A stretch of DNA of 34,364 bases. It comes from Gammaproteobacteria bacterium. Lineage in GTDB: Bacteria > Pseudomonadota > Gammaproteobacteria > Eutrophobiales > Eutrophobiaceae. Location of the stretch: the NCBI GenBank assembly GCA_024278135.1, contig JAJRTU010000179.1, forward strand, positions 1 to 34,364, read 5' to 3'. The stretch's first letter is position 1. Each line of letters opens with the position of its first letter. The position numbers and the translations under genes were made by a program. Below the pieces are notes generated by a model, which was not told where the DNA came from, made no database searches, and was given only the letters and a program-made list of their open reading frames with translations. Positions 17,032-25,451 of the stretch are shown in pieces.

Positions 17032-17934
17032 TCATAGAAAATCAAACTCGAAACTGACGGCCTTAGTGCCGGTATCCACTACCTCCAGAACGAAATGGAT
17101 GGGCATATTCGGTGCCATGCCGGCTTCAATATCAATACTGCTATCCAGATAAACCGCTGCCGGAATCCGGCGATAGGAGCTTAGCCTGCCATTGGTATCG
17201 AACAGGCTTAACAACACTGTCGGGAAGTGCTGGGTATGTTTGGATAGATTACTTATCGTCGCATTCACCAGCAGCGCGTCTTTATAGCGAGGGTGAACCC
17301 TTACATCACGATTTAACAATTTAATGGCAGAGATATTTCGCGAGCGTACAAGAGTGCAATCAAGACGTTGGCAGATTAACCTGGCCTGTGGCAGGAATTG
17401 TGGATATTGACGCAATAAAAAATCACGATTAAACCAGGCCAGTTGCGCCGCAGCTGTCAGCAATAACAGTAAGATGCCAAAGGACCAGATGAACCTGGAG
17501 ACGCGGCTCGTTTTTGGAGCTTGCTCGTCGGCAAGTTCAGCCGGAAAAGGGTAGTCGGCGATCGGGCTTTCCTGATCAGTGGGCGCTTCACTGACCGGGG
17601 GCTGATCGGGTTCCGTTTCTGACTCTGGTTCTGATTCTGATTCAGATGGTTCCATCGGTATATCAGCAGCAGGGTCGGCTGCCGGGACAGTCGCTGTGTC
17701 CAGACAGGCCTTGTCCTCCTCTATTTCCGGAATAAAGAATTCAGGTTCGGCCGGTTCTTCTTCCGCGGCCGTTGCCATCGACTCATCGTCAATGACCAGG
17801 GGCTTGTCGTACAAGCGTTCAAGCGCATTAAATTGCTTGCCACAAAATCCGCATTGCACCAGGCCTTCGGCCTGAGCCAACTGATTGGCGCGAACGCGGA
17901 ACTGCCGTGCGCAGGAGGGACAATGGGTGAACAT
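17032..17934 (-). CDS. Zinc-ribbon (MJ0042) and DUF3426 membrane protein
   Basis: The 300-residue protein has four parts. A zinc ribbon with Cys5, Cys8, Cys28 and Cys31 (CPSC and CGFC) comes first. A long acidic, low-complexity linker rich in Ser-Glu repeats (about 55-140) follows. There is one transmembrane helix at about 148-168. The C-terminal part (about 185-300) is DUF3426, likely periplasmic. This architecture is common between prmA and dusB in gammaproteobacteria, but its function is not established. The N-terminus would be cytoplasmic. Confidence 0.85.
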   Translation of the reverse strand: MFTHCPSCARQFRVRANQLAQAEGLVQCGFCGKQFNALERLYDKPLVIDDESMATAAEEEPAEPEFFIPEIEEDKACLDTATVPAADPAADIPMEPSESESEPESETEPDQPPVSEAPTDQESPIADYPFPAELADEQAPKTSRVSRFIWSFGILLLLLTAAAQLAWFNRDFLLRQYPQFLPQARLICQRLDCTLVRSRNISAIKLLNRDVRVHPRYKDALLVNATISNLSKHTQHFPTVLLSLFDTNGRLSSYRRIPAAVYLDSSIDIEAGMAPNMPIHFVLEVVDTGTKAVSFEFDFL

Positions 17935-17984
17935 ACTTGCTATTCGTTAATTTTATTTCAAAGCGCAATTACCGTAAAACAGCT

Positions 17985-18869
17985 CTAATCCGTATGTCGT
18001 GTGCCTTCGAGCAAGGCCCACTCATCACGGAAAACCGGGGCGACCATGTTAAACCACGGTGCGTAGGCCGCCAAACATTCTTCCACCTGTACGGCCAGTA
18101 TGCCGGACAGGACCAACCTGCCGTTTGTCTTTAGCAGCGCAGCAAAATCCGGGGCCAGTTCCATGAGTGGATTGAGCAGGATATTGGCAATCAGTACATC
18201 TGCAGCGCTCAGGTCCGCCCCGGCGGCTGCGGTCACAATGATCCGATCTTGCAATTGATTATTCCTGGCATTGGTTTCAGTGGCCAGCAATGCCTGTGGG
18301 TCGATATCCACCGCATAGACGGGTCCGGCGCCCAGTTTTGCTGCTGCGAGGGCCAGGATCCCTGATCCACAACCGTAATCAATGACCTGTTGTGAGTCAG
18401 GACTGTGAGTCGCCAGCCATTCCAGGCACAGTGCCGTGGTGGCATGCCTGCCGCTGCCAAAAGCCAGGCCGGGATCAAGTACCAGTGTATCAGGATAGTG
18501 TTTGTCAGTTTCCACCCAACTGGGCCTGATGCAAAGGCGATCAGCGAAGACGGCGGCATTGTGCTCCGCCTGCTGGGATTCGAGCCAGTTTTGATCTGTC
18601 ACGGCCTCCACCCGGCTGTTGAGCAGGTTCTCTGTGCCGATGCGATTGCGTGCGCAGGCCAGCAGGATGTCCAGATCGATACTATCATCAAACAGGGCTG
18701 ATACGGCTGTGCGATGCCAAAAAACAGGATCATCAGCAACGCCGGCAAACAATGCTTCATCCGTTCTCGCCTCACTGCTGATGGCAATGGCGCCAAACTG
18801 TTCAAGCAGTTGAGATAAGGATTCCACACTGGTCGCATGACACTCGAGCGTCAGTCGTAACCATGACAT
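17985..18869 (-). CDS. prmA: Ribosomal protein L11 methyltransferase
   Basis: The 294-residue protein has the PrmA signature LDPGLAFGSGRHATT at 131-145 and SAM motif I VIDYGCGSGILALAAAKLG from 162. ANILLNPL later matches the family's substrate-site NILxxPL. It trimethylates lysines and the N-terminus of L11. It sits 64 bases downstream of accC, and the order accC-prmA is conserved in gammaproteobacteria. Confidence 0.96.
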   Translation of the reverse strand: MSWLRLTLECHATSVESLSQLLEQFGAIAISSEARTDEALFAGVADDPVFWHRTAVSALFDDSIDLDILLACARNRIGTENLLNSRVEAVTDQNWLESQQAEHNAAVFADRLCIRPSWVETDKHYPDTLVLDPGLAFGSGRHATTALCLEWLATHSPDSQQVIDYGCGSGILALAAAKLGAGPVYAVDIDPQALLATETNARNNQLQDRIIVTAAAGADLSAADVLIANILLNPLMELAPDFAALLKTNGRLVLSGILAVQVEECLAAYAPWFNMVAPVFRDEWALLEGTRHTD

Positions 18870-18933
18870 TACATCAGGTGCTCATCAGTATTATCTTGAA
18901 GGCCCGCTGGTTCCACTGCATACATTGGCGAGG

Positions 18934-20277
18934 CTATTTCAGGCCCAGCTTTTTTTCCAGGTAGTGTATGTCAGTCCCGCCGGCCATGAATGCGGCGTCA
19001 TCCACCAGTCGTTGGTGCAGAGGAATATTGGTCTTGATGCCTTCAATGACCACTTCTGACAGGGCCATTTTCATACGAGCAAGTGCTAACTCACGAGTCT
19101 CGCTATGCGCAATCAGCTTGCCGATCATGGAATCGTAATGGGGCGGGATCTTATAGCCCTGATACACATGGGTATCGACGCGAATACCCGGGCCGCCCGG
19201 CGGATGAAAATGGTCAATTGTCCCCGGTGACGGCATGAAGTTATCCGGGTCTTCAGCATTGATGCGGCACTCGATGGCATGACCGGTAATGCGAATATTT
19301 TTCTGTTTGAAGCCCAGTTCATCACCATTGGCGATACGTAACTGTTCCTTGACGATATCCACACCCGTTATCATTTCGGTGACGGGGTGTTCGACCTGAA
19401 TTCGGGTATTCATCTCAATAAAATAAAAATGACCGTCTTCAAATAGAAATTCAATCGTGCCTGCACCTCGATATCCAATAGCCTGGCAGGCCTCGACGCA
19501 ACGCATACCAATGTCTTTGCGAGTGGTATCGCTGATGCCGGGTGCGGGTGCTTCTTCGATTACTTTCTGATGGCGACGTTGCATGGAACAATCACGCTCA
19601 CCCAGATGGATGACATTGCCGTGTTCATCAGCCAGCACCTGTACCTCAATATGGCGGGGGTGCTCAAGAAACTTCTCCAGGTAGACGGTATCATTGCCAA
19701 AGGCAACTGCCGCCTCGCTTTTGGTCATGGAAATGGCATTGCGTAACGAAGCCTCACTGTGGACTACCCGCATGCCACGGCCACCACCGCCGGCGGATGC
19801 CTTGATGATGACTGGATAGCCGATTTCTTTGGCGATGCGACTGATCTCTTCCAGATCATTTCCCAGCGGACCATCGGAACCCGGCACACAGGGCACACCG
19901 GCTTTTTTCATGGTCTTGATAGCGGACACCTTGTCGCCCATCAGGTGGATGGTTTCGGCACGCGGGCCGATAAAACGAAACCCGCTTATTTCAACGCGCT
20001 CGGCAAAGTCAGCATTCTCGGCAAGAAAGCCGTAACCCGGATGAATGGCAACGGCATCAGTGACTTCCGCAGCACTGATGACAGCGGGAATATTAAGGTA
20101 GCTGTCGCTTGATGCAGCAGGGCCGATACAGACGGCCTCGTCAGCCAGAAACACATGTTTTTGCTCGCGGTCCACTTCGGAGAAAACGGCGACAGTTTTG
20201 ATCCCCAGTTCATGGCAGGCGCGCAGTATACGTAAGGCGATTTCGCCACGATTGGCAATAACTACTTTTTCAAGCAT
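18934..20277 (-). CDS. accC: Acetyl-CoA carboxylase, biotin carboxylase subunit
   Basis: The 447-residue ATP-grasp enzyme has [17 protein letters not shown] at the start, the glycine-rich loop [12 protein letters not shown] and the active-site stretch [14 protein letters not shown]. The E. coli protein has 449 residues. It carboxylates biotin on AccB in the first step of fatty-acid synthesis. It follows accB by 65 bases. Confidence 0.97.
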   Translation of the reverse strand: MLEKVVIANRGEIALRILRACHELGIKTVAVFSEVDREQKHVFLADEAVCIGPAASSDSYLNIPAVISAAEVTDAVAIHPGYGFLAENADFAERVEISGFRFIGPRAETIHLMGDKVSAIKTMKKAGVPCVPGSDGPLGNDLEEISRIAKEIGYPVIIKASAGGGGRGMRVVHSEASLRNAISMTKSEAAVAFGNDTVYLEKFLEHPRHIEVQVLADEHGNVIHLGERDCSMQRRHQKVIEEAPAPGISDTTRKDIGMRCVEACQAIGYRGAGTIEFLFEDGHFYFIEMNTRIQVEHPVTEMITGVDIVKEQLRIANGDELGFKQKNIRITGHAIECRINAEDPDNFMPSPGTIDHFHPPGGPGIRVDTHVYQGYKIPPHYDSMIGKLIAHSETRELALARMKMALSEVVIEGIKTNIPLHQRLVDDAAFMAGGTDIHYLEKKLGLK

Positions 20278-20342
20278 AAGTTCTGATTAACTCGTTCGGT
20301 AAGAAGTGAAAGATGGCAATGTGTGGGTAAAACGCCCTCGGC

Positions 20343-20804
20343 CTACGATTCGCGTATGACAAACAAGGGCTGTCCATACTCAATGGGGTCGCCGTTTTCA
20401 ACCATGATTTTACTGATAACACCGTTAAACTCCGATTCCACCTGGTTCATAATTTTCATGGCTTCGATAATACACAGCACATCACCTTTTTTGATTGACT
20501 GGCCCAGTTCGACAAAGCTGGGTTTGTCCGGTGCCGGTGACTCATAAAAAATCCCCACCATCGGTGCGGTGACGATGTCACCCACATTCTCAGCCTCCTC
20601 GCTGCCCTGTGCAGAGGACATATTTTCTGCTGGTGCTGATACCGTGTTCGTCACCGGCTGGGCTTGAAGCATCGTCGATGCTGTACTCATGGCGGTACTG
20701 CCACGACTGATACGTACCGATTCCTCCCCTTCATGAATTTCAATTTCAGCAACACCGGAGTCTTCCAGCAGTTCAATCAATTTTTTAACTTTACGAATAT
20801 CCAT
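20343..20804 (-). CDS. accB: Acetyl-CoA carboxylase, biotin carboxyl carrier protein
   Basis: The 153-residue protein has an N-terminal AccC-binding helix region (MDIRKVKKLIELLEDSGVAEIEI without break in family pattern) and a Pro/Ala/Ser linker. A C-terminal biotinyl domain carries the biotin attachment site Lys117 in EAMKIMN, with the thumb segment near residue 88-98. It carries CO2 on biotin between AccC and AccAD. It forms an operon with accC and lies 15 bases downstream of aroQ. The ribosome site is weak. Confidence 0.97.
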   Translation of the reverse strand: MDIRKVKKLIELLEDSGVAEIEIHEGEESVRISRGSTAMSTASTMLQAQPVTNTVSAPAENMSSAQGSEEAENVGDIVTAPMVGIFYESPAPDKPSFVELGQSIKKGDVLCIIEAMKIMNQVESEFNGVISKIMVENGDPIEYGQPLFVIRES

Positions 20805-20819
20805 AATGATAGTTATTTT

Positions 20820-21260
20820 CTATTTACTCAGTTCTTTATCGATGGCCTGTAGCGCGAAGCTGTAACCCTGTGCGCCCAGGCCGCTTATGACACCAACGGC
20901 GACATCGGAGAAATAGGAGTGCTGTCTGAATGATTCGCGGGCGAAGACATTGGACAGGTGGACTTCTATAAAAGGTATTTGTACGCCAAGAAAAGCATCG
21001 CGCAAGGCAATACTGGTATGGGTAAAAGCGCCGGGATTAATGACAATAAAATCAATCCCTGCCGCCCCGGCAGCGTGGATGTGATCGATCAGTTCATGTT
21101 CGGCATTACTTTGCCTGCATTCAAGACTGTGGCCGGCGGTATCAGCCTCAGCCAGTAAGATGTCATTAATCTCAGCCAGTGTTGTCGTGCCGTACACCTC
21201 CGGTTCCCGTTTGCCCAATAGATTCAGGTTGGGACCGTGTAATACCAGAATTTTAGCCAT
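20820..21260 (-). CDS. aroQ: 3-dehydroquinate dehydratase, type II
   Basis: The start was set at the ATG complementary to 21258-21260, preceded by GAGGGC. The frame is open 13 codons further, but those do not fit the family. The 146-residue enzyme begins [20 protein letters not shown]. It has the catalytic Tyr23 in EVYG and His101 in EVHLSN, with NPGAFTHTS between. It forms 3-dehydroshikimate in aromatic amino-acid synthesis. aroQ in front of accBC is the usual gammaproteobacterial order. Confidence 0.96.
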   Translation of the reverse strand: MAKILVLHGPNLNLLGKREPEVYGTTTLAEINDILLAEADTAGHSLECRQSNAEHELIDHIHAAGAAGIDFIVINPGAFTHTSIALRDAFLGVQIPFIEVHLSNVFARESFRQHSYFSDVAVGVISGLGAQGYSFALQAIDKELSK

Positions 21261-21352
21261 TACTGCCCTCAAAAATAATATTTGCACCAAGATCGGCACT
21301 TTTAAGGGTAGTTTAGCAGAATATAGGGGAAATTAAGAGAGGTTTCTAAGAT

Positions 21353-21934
21353 CTACAATAACGAAGTAATAATCGCTTCAGCAGTATCCCCCGCCAGCGG
21401 GCCACGCTTGATGTAGTGAATACGGCTGTCTCGATCAATAATGACCGTATAGGGCAGTGCACCAATATCATTGCCGTAGGACTCGGCGATCTTGATAACC
21501 TCCATTTCACCGGCCAGCACCGGGTAATTCATGCCATAAGTCTTCATAAACCCGGTGACTTCTTCCGGCCGCTGCAAGGCAATACCAATAAATTGCAGAC
21601 CCTGCTGCTGATATTTGTGTTGTAATTCAACGAACTCCGGTATCTCCTTGATACAGGGCGGGCACCAGGTCGCCCAAAAGTTAATGACGAGCACCGTCCC
21701 GTCCCATTCGCTGACATTTCTGATTTGTCCGGCAACATCGGCCAAACTGAAGTCCGGACGTATTGAGCCTATTATGTTTTTGTTATGCGCTTCGACGGCC
21801 ATCGCAGTCGCCTGTTGCATCTCCACGATAGTGTCAGTTCGGGCCTGCGAGGATCGATGCGTGTAATAACCGGCCATGCCGGCAGCGACGGCCAGTGTAA
21901 ACGCGGCGAACACCAGCAGCACTTTTCTCGTCAT
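21353..21934 (-). CDS. Membrane-anchored thioredoxin-like protein of the TlpA/ResA type
   Basis: The 193-residue protein has one N-terminal membrane anchor (about 3-24), then a periplasmic thioredoxin fold with active site CPPC at 91-94 in NFWATWCPPCIKEIPE and a cis-Pro in GALPYTVIID. These proteins are thiol reductants, for example in cytochrome c maturation. Its start overlaps the dsbD stop by four bases (ATGA), so it is probably co-translated and may receive electrons from DsbD, as related proteins do. Confidence 0.88.
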   Translation of the reverse strand: MTRKVLLVFAAFTLAVAAGMAGYYTHRSSQARTDTIVEMQQATAMAVEAHNKNIIGSIRPDFSLADVAGQIRNVSEWDGTVLVINFWATWCPPCIKEIPEFVELQHKYQQQGLQFIGIALQRPEEVTGFMKTYGMNYPVLAGEMEVIKIAESYGNDIGALPYTVIIDRDSRIHYIKRGPLAGDTAEAIITSLL

Positions 21935-23805
21935 GAACCTGTTTTCCTTGCGGTGGTATTGATAAGTCCGTCAATATGCCGGACAAAGTCATCGGCATCA
22001 ACAAAGCCCACCAGGCGATGCGCTGTCCGTTCCTTGCCATCATCACCAAAAAACAGAATAGCCGGCGGTCCAAAGATATCGAATGTTTTCAGCAACTCGC
22101 GGTCTTGTTCATCGTTGTTCGTCACATCGGCCTGGAGTAAAACGACATCATTCAGTGAGGCCAGTACACGGGCATCGGTAAAGGTGTACTCTTCCATCTC
22201 CTTGCAGACCACACACCAGTCCGCATAGAAATCCAGCATGACAAATTTCCCCTGCCTGGCGGCATCGGTGATTTCCGCCACAAGATCGGCATGGCTTTTT
22301 ATTCTTTTAAAAGCCAGACCCCTGTGTTCCGGCGCCTGTGGAGCGGTGATAGAACTCAGGCCCTGCAGGGGTTTGTAGATGCTCCTGCCGCCGCTGGCAG
22401 CACCGATCACAAGAATCACGCCATAAACCAGCAAGATCACACCGAGTCCTTTCCACAGTTTTTGCCAGCCTGCCCGGGGTGCCGGTGCGTCCAATGCGCC
22501 AAGATAAACAGCGGTGACAATCAGCAATGCCGCCCAGAGCAGCAGTGACATCTCAACCGGCAGGATGCGCTCCATGAACCAGATGGCGACAGCGAGCATG
22601 ATAACCCCGAATACGCGTTTAATCATATCCATCCAGGCCCCGGCCCTGGGCAGCAAGTTGCCTGCCGAACTGCCAATAATCAGCAGGGGTACACCAAAGC
22701 CCAGTCCCATGGCGAAAAGCGCCAGCCCGCCAAACAGGGCGTTGCCGCTTTGGCTGATGTATAACAAAGCGCCGGCCAGCGGTGGTGCCACACAGGGACC
22801 GACTATAATCGCGGACAGTGCGCCCATGATGGCGGCGCCCTGCATCGTGCCACCCTTCTGACCGCAGCCGGCCGCCGTCAGGCGGCTTTGTAATGCGGCC
22901 GGCAACTGTAATTCGTAAAAACCGAACATGGACAGGGCCAGCATCACGAATACGGCACTAAAGAGGCTGATAGCCCAGACATTCTGGAAAGCCGCTTGCA
23001 GATTAAAATGGAAGGAGCCGGCGATGACACCCAGCACCGCATAGCTTAAGGCCATGGCCAGCACATAAAACAGGGACAGACTAAAGGCCCTGGCTGTAGT
23101 GATCTGCGCCCCCTGACCGACGATGATGCCGGACAATATCGGTATCATGGGAAAGACACAGGGGGTCAGTGATAACAATAAACCAAAACCGAAAAAGGCC
23201 AGGATGTTTAACAGAAAATTGCCATCTTGCAGTCGCCGGGTAATGGTGTCCTGCTCGGAAAGATCTGCAGCATCCGCCATCGGCTTGCCGTTGTCCGGGC
23301 CGGCCGCCTGTGCAGAGGGGATAAATGATGGCAGTAACAGGGACACATGTTTGGTGATGGGCGGATAACAGATGGACTGGTCCTTGCAGCCCTGATAACG
23401 GACTTCCAGCGTTACCGGCGATGATGCCGTATCCATCCTTTCCACCGGTAAATCGATGGAAAAATCACCAATATTAATATTAACTTTACCAAATGCCGGA
23501 TCTTCCTTTAACTTGCCCGTCGGAATATCGACTCCGCTTTGATCTATCTGTGCAGGCCCTTCACTGATACTGAATTTGAATTTATCCCGATAGAGATAAT
23601 AACCTTCGGCGACCTGCCATTGCAGGTTAATGGTTTTCGAGTCGCCCACATCCGCTGCAAAAATAAAAGCAGTATCCGGGTCGAGAATTTCTTCAATGGC
23701 CGAGTTGCCGCCGAAGACATTACCCAGACGTTCTGTAAATGACTGGGCAACGGCAGGCTGTGCCCCCGACAGCAGGGTGGCGATAATGAGCAGGCGAAAC
23801 AACAT
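21931..23805 (-). CDS. dsbD: Thiol:disulfide interchange protein DsbD
   Basis: The product has three parts. After a signal peptide (ATG at 23805, cleavage near AVAQS) comes an alpha domain with the Cys pair in GCKDQSICYPP. A beta domain with eight membrane helices carries Cys residues in LTPCVFPMIPILSG and GPCVAPPLAGAL. A C-terminal thioredoxin-like gamma domain has CVVC in DFYADWCVVCKEME. It passes electrons from cytoplasmic thioredoxin to periplasmic thiol proteins. A TTG at 23823 would add six residues and sits next to a GAGGA, but the spacing is poor, so I used the ATG. The cutA-dsbD order is also found in E. coli. Confidence 0.95.
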   Translation of the reverse strand: MLFRLLIIATLLSGAQPAVAQSFTERLGNVFGGNSAIEEILDPDTAFIFAADVGDSKTINLQWQVAEGYYLYRDKFKFSISEGPAQIDQSGVDIPTGKLKEDPAFGKVNINIGDFSIDLPVERMDTASSPVTLEVRYQGCKDQSICYPPITKHVSLLLPSFIPSAQAAGPDNGKPMADAADLSEQDTITRRLQDGNFLLNILAFFGFGLLLSLTPCVFPMIPILSGIIVGQGAQITTARAFSLSLFYVLAMALSYAVLGVIAGSFHFNLQAAFQNVWAISLFSAVFVMLALSMFGFYELQLPAALQSRLTAAGCGQKGGTMQGAAIMGALSAIIVGPCVAPPLAGALLYISQSGNALFGGLALFAMGLGFGVPLLIIGSSAGNLLPRAGAWMDMIKRVFGVIMLAVAIWFMERILPVEMSLLLWAALLIVTAVYLGALDAPAPRAGWQKLWKGLGVILLVYGVILVIGAASGGRSIYKPLQGLSSITAPQAPEHRGLAFKRIKSHADLVAEITDAARQGKFVMLDFYADWCVVCKEMEEYTFTDARVLASLNDVVLLQADVTNNDEQDRELLKTFDIFGPPAILFFGDDGKERTAHRLVGFVDADDFVRHIDGLINTTARKTGS

Positions 23806-23831
23806 GAGCTGAGTTGGGTGCAATCCTCTAT

Positions 23832-24137
23832 TTAGCCGGGCTGGTCAGTCAGACCGATAGTGATAGGGACTGCAATTATCTCTGGAAGTTCATGGGGGTG
23901 GAGCCGGTTGATACATTTTTCCAGCTCATCGTAATTGTCGTCGGTCGTGTTGATCAACAGCAACTGTTCTTCGGCATTTTCGACCTTGCCGACCCAGCGG
24001 AAAAAAGAATTCACGTCGCTGATGATCCGGGCGCTTGACCCCAATTTTTGTGCAACCACTTCTTTGGCTATTTTTTTTGCAGTAATGGAACCTTTACAGG
24101 AGGTCATTACCAGCAGATGGTTTGGATTCTTTGCCAT
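23832..24137 (-). CDS. cutA: CutA-family protein, divergent
   Basis: The start was set at the internal ATG complementary to 24135-24137, giving MAKNPNHLLVMTSCKG and 101 residues, the normal CutA length. The open frame reaches 24215, but its first 26 codons do not fit the family. The C-terminal half is CutA-like (FFRWVGKVENAEEQLLLINTT and HPHELPEIIAVPI). The usual LAACVNI is replaced by LGSSARI and the first motif is SCKGS, so the conserved cysteine pattern is altered. CutA forms trimers; its link to copper tolerance is debated. It lies just upstream of dsbD in the same direction. Confidence 0.85.
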   Translation of the reverse strand: MAKNPNHLLVMTSCKGSITAKKIAKEVVAQKLGSSARIISDVNSFFRWVGKVENAEEQLLLINTTDDNYDELEKCINRLHPHELPEIIAVPITIGLTDQPG

Positions 24138-24233
24138 TATTGTCCTAAATAAACCCACCTTTGGGCTTGAAAACTGGTATTTTGCCAATACATTGAGCAA
24201 TAAGCCATTTTTCATGCGAAAAAATTCATAATC

Positions 24234-24674
24234 GTGTTTCGACTACTGTTCATTCTGTTCATTACCGTGCCATTGCTGGAGCTTTATCTGCTGATCCAGG
24301 TGGGCAGTTATCTTGGTGCAGTGCCGACCATCACGCTGTGCCTGTTTACGGCGGCATTGGGAGCGGGCTTGTTGCGACACCAGGGTCTGGAAACGCTGGC
24401 CCGCGTACAGAAAAAGCTGCAACAGGGAGAGATGCCTGCAACTGATGTCATCGGCGGCCTGATTTTATTGTTTTCCGGTGTACTTCTGCTTACTCCGGGG
24501 TTTTTCACCGATATCATCGGATTTATTTGTCTGTTGCCTCAGTTTCGACACTATGTGGCCAGGGGCATGCTGGCGAAGATGCTGAAAGCGCAGGCACAAC
24601 AAGGCCGACAGGGACATGTCATTGTTGAAGGCGAGTTCTGGGAAGATAATGAACGTAAAAGGTTAGACGATTAA
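24234..24674 (+). CDS. fxsA: FxsA-family inner-membrane protein
   Basis: The 146-residue protein has about four hydrophobic helices, including VPLLELYLLIQVG near the start and the family stretch GLILLFSGVLLLTPGFFTDIIG. It starts at GTG with no clear ribosome site. FxsA relieves exclusion of phage T7 by F-plasmid proteins when overproduced in E. coli; its normal role is unknown. It is divergent from cutA. In many relatives groES-groEL follow; here trmH does. Confidence 0.92.
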   Translation: MFRLLFILFITVPLLELYLLIQVGSYLGAVPTITLCLFTAALGAGLLRHQGLETLARVQKKLQQGEMPATDVIGGLILLFSGVLLLTPGFFTDIIGFICLLPQFRHYVARGMLAKMLKAQAQQGRQGHVIVEGEFWEDNERKRLDD

Positions 24675-24696
24675 TTCTCCACACAAAATAAAGGGC

Positions 24697-25383
24697 ATGG
24701 ATGCTGAGCAAAAGCAGAAGCTTGTTGCTGATCTTTCGAGCGTTATCAATGCACAGCGTCAGGGCCTGCTGGAGCAGGTGCTTGCGCAACGCAGCCGTTA
24801 TATCACCGTTGTACTGGAGGATATCTACCAGGCACAAAACGCCAGTGCCGTTATACGCACGGCCGAGTGCCTTGGCTTACAGGAGTTGCATATCGTTGAA
24901 AACAAGTACGAATATCATTTGAACCCGACTGTGGTGCAAGGGGCATCCAAATGGATCGAAGTACATCGGCACAGGCAGGCCGGACAGGACAATACCACGG
25001 CCTGTCTGCAGCATCTCAAAAGCAGAGGCTATCAGATTGTCGCCATGACCCTGCGAGAGGACAGTATCGAATTGAGCAAGCTGGCGGTGGATCAAAAGCT
25101 GGCGCTGTGCTTCGGATCAGAGGAACCGGGCTTGACGAAAACAGCTCACGACCTGGCGGACGAGTACGTCAAGATCCCGATCTGCGGGTTCACTCAAAGC
25201 CTTAACCTCTCGGCCAGCGCCAGCATCAGTCTGCACCATCTGACGACAACAATGCGTAATTCAAGTGCCAACTGGCAATTAAGCGAAGAAGACAAGATAG
25301 ATATCTATATAGACTGGCTTGCCAAATCCACTCCTACAGGCAAAACTCTGCTGAACAAATTTATTCATCAGGTACAGCTGTAA
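24697..25383 (+). CDS. trmH: tRNA (guanosine-18 2'-O) methyltransferase TrmH (SpoU family)
   Basis: The 228-residue protein has SpoU motif 1 in QNASAVIRTAECLGLQELHIVE, motif 2 in ALCFGSEEPGLT, and motif 3 SLNLSASASISL at the knotted SAM site. Length and a positively charged C-terminal tail match TrmH (229 in E. coli). It methylates the ribose of G18 in the tRNA D-loop. Other SpoU members are possible, but the N-terminal and C-terminal arms favour TrmH. It starts 22 bases after fxsA. Confidence 0.9.
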   Translation: MDAEQKQKLVADLSSVINAQRQGLLEQVLAQRSRYITVVLEDIYQAQNASAVIRTAECLGLQELHIVENKYEYHLNPTVVQGASKWIEVHRHRQAGQDNTTACLQHLKSRGYQIVAMTLREDSIELSKLAVDQKLALCFGSEEPGLTKTAHDLADEYVKIPICGFTQSLNLSASASISLHHLTTTMRNSSANWQLSEEDKIDIYIDWLAKSTPTGKTLLNKFIHQVQL

Positions 25384-25396
25384 TTCTGCATTCGAC

Positions 25397-25424
25397 AGCG
25401 GGTTTCCGGAGAATGCCGGCATTC
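25397..25424. repeat. Palindrome with a 13-base repeat, copy 1
   Basis: AGCGGGTTTCCGG at 25397-25409 is followed by the perfect 14-base palindrome GAATGCCGGCATTC at 25411-25424. It sits between the convergent trmH and mltC. The same 13 bases occur at 31671-31683, also just after a stop codon. It may be a degenerate REP-type element or a bidirectional transcription end; no T run follows. Confidence 0.4.
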
Positions 25425-25451
25425 CTGACCTGACACCGACAATTTCTATTT

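Noticed and set aside
20802-20820. Fur-like sequence at the accB start codon (14 of 19 matches)
   Set aside because: It overlaps the start codon and ribosome site of a core fatty-acid gene inside an operon, in AT-rich DNA. The match is probably chance.
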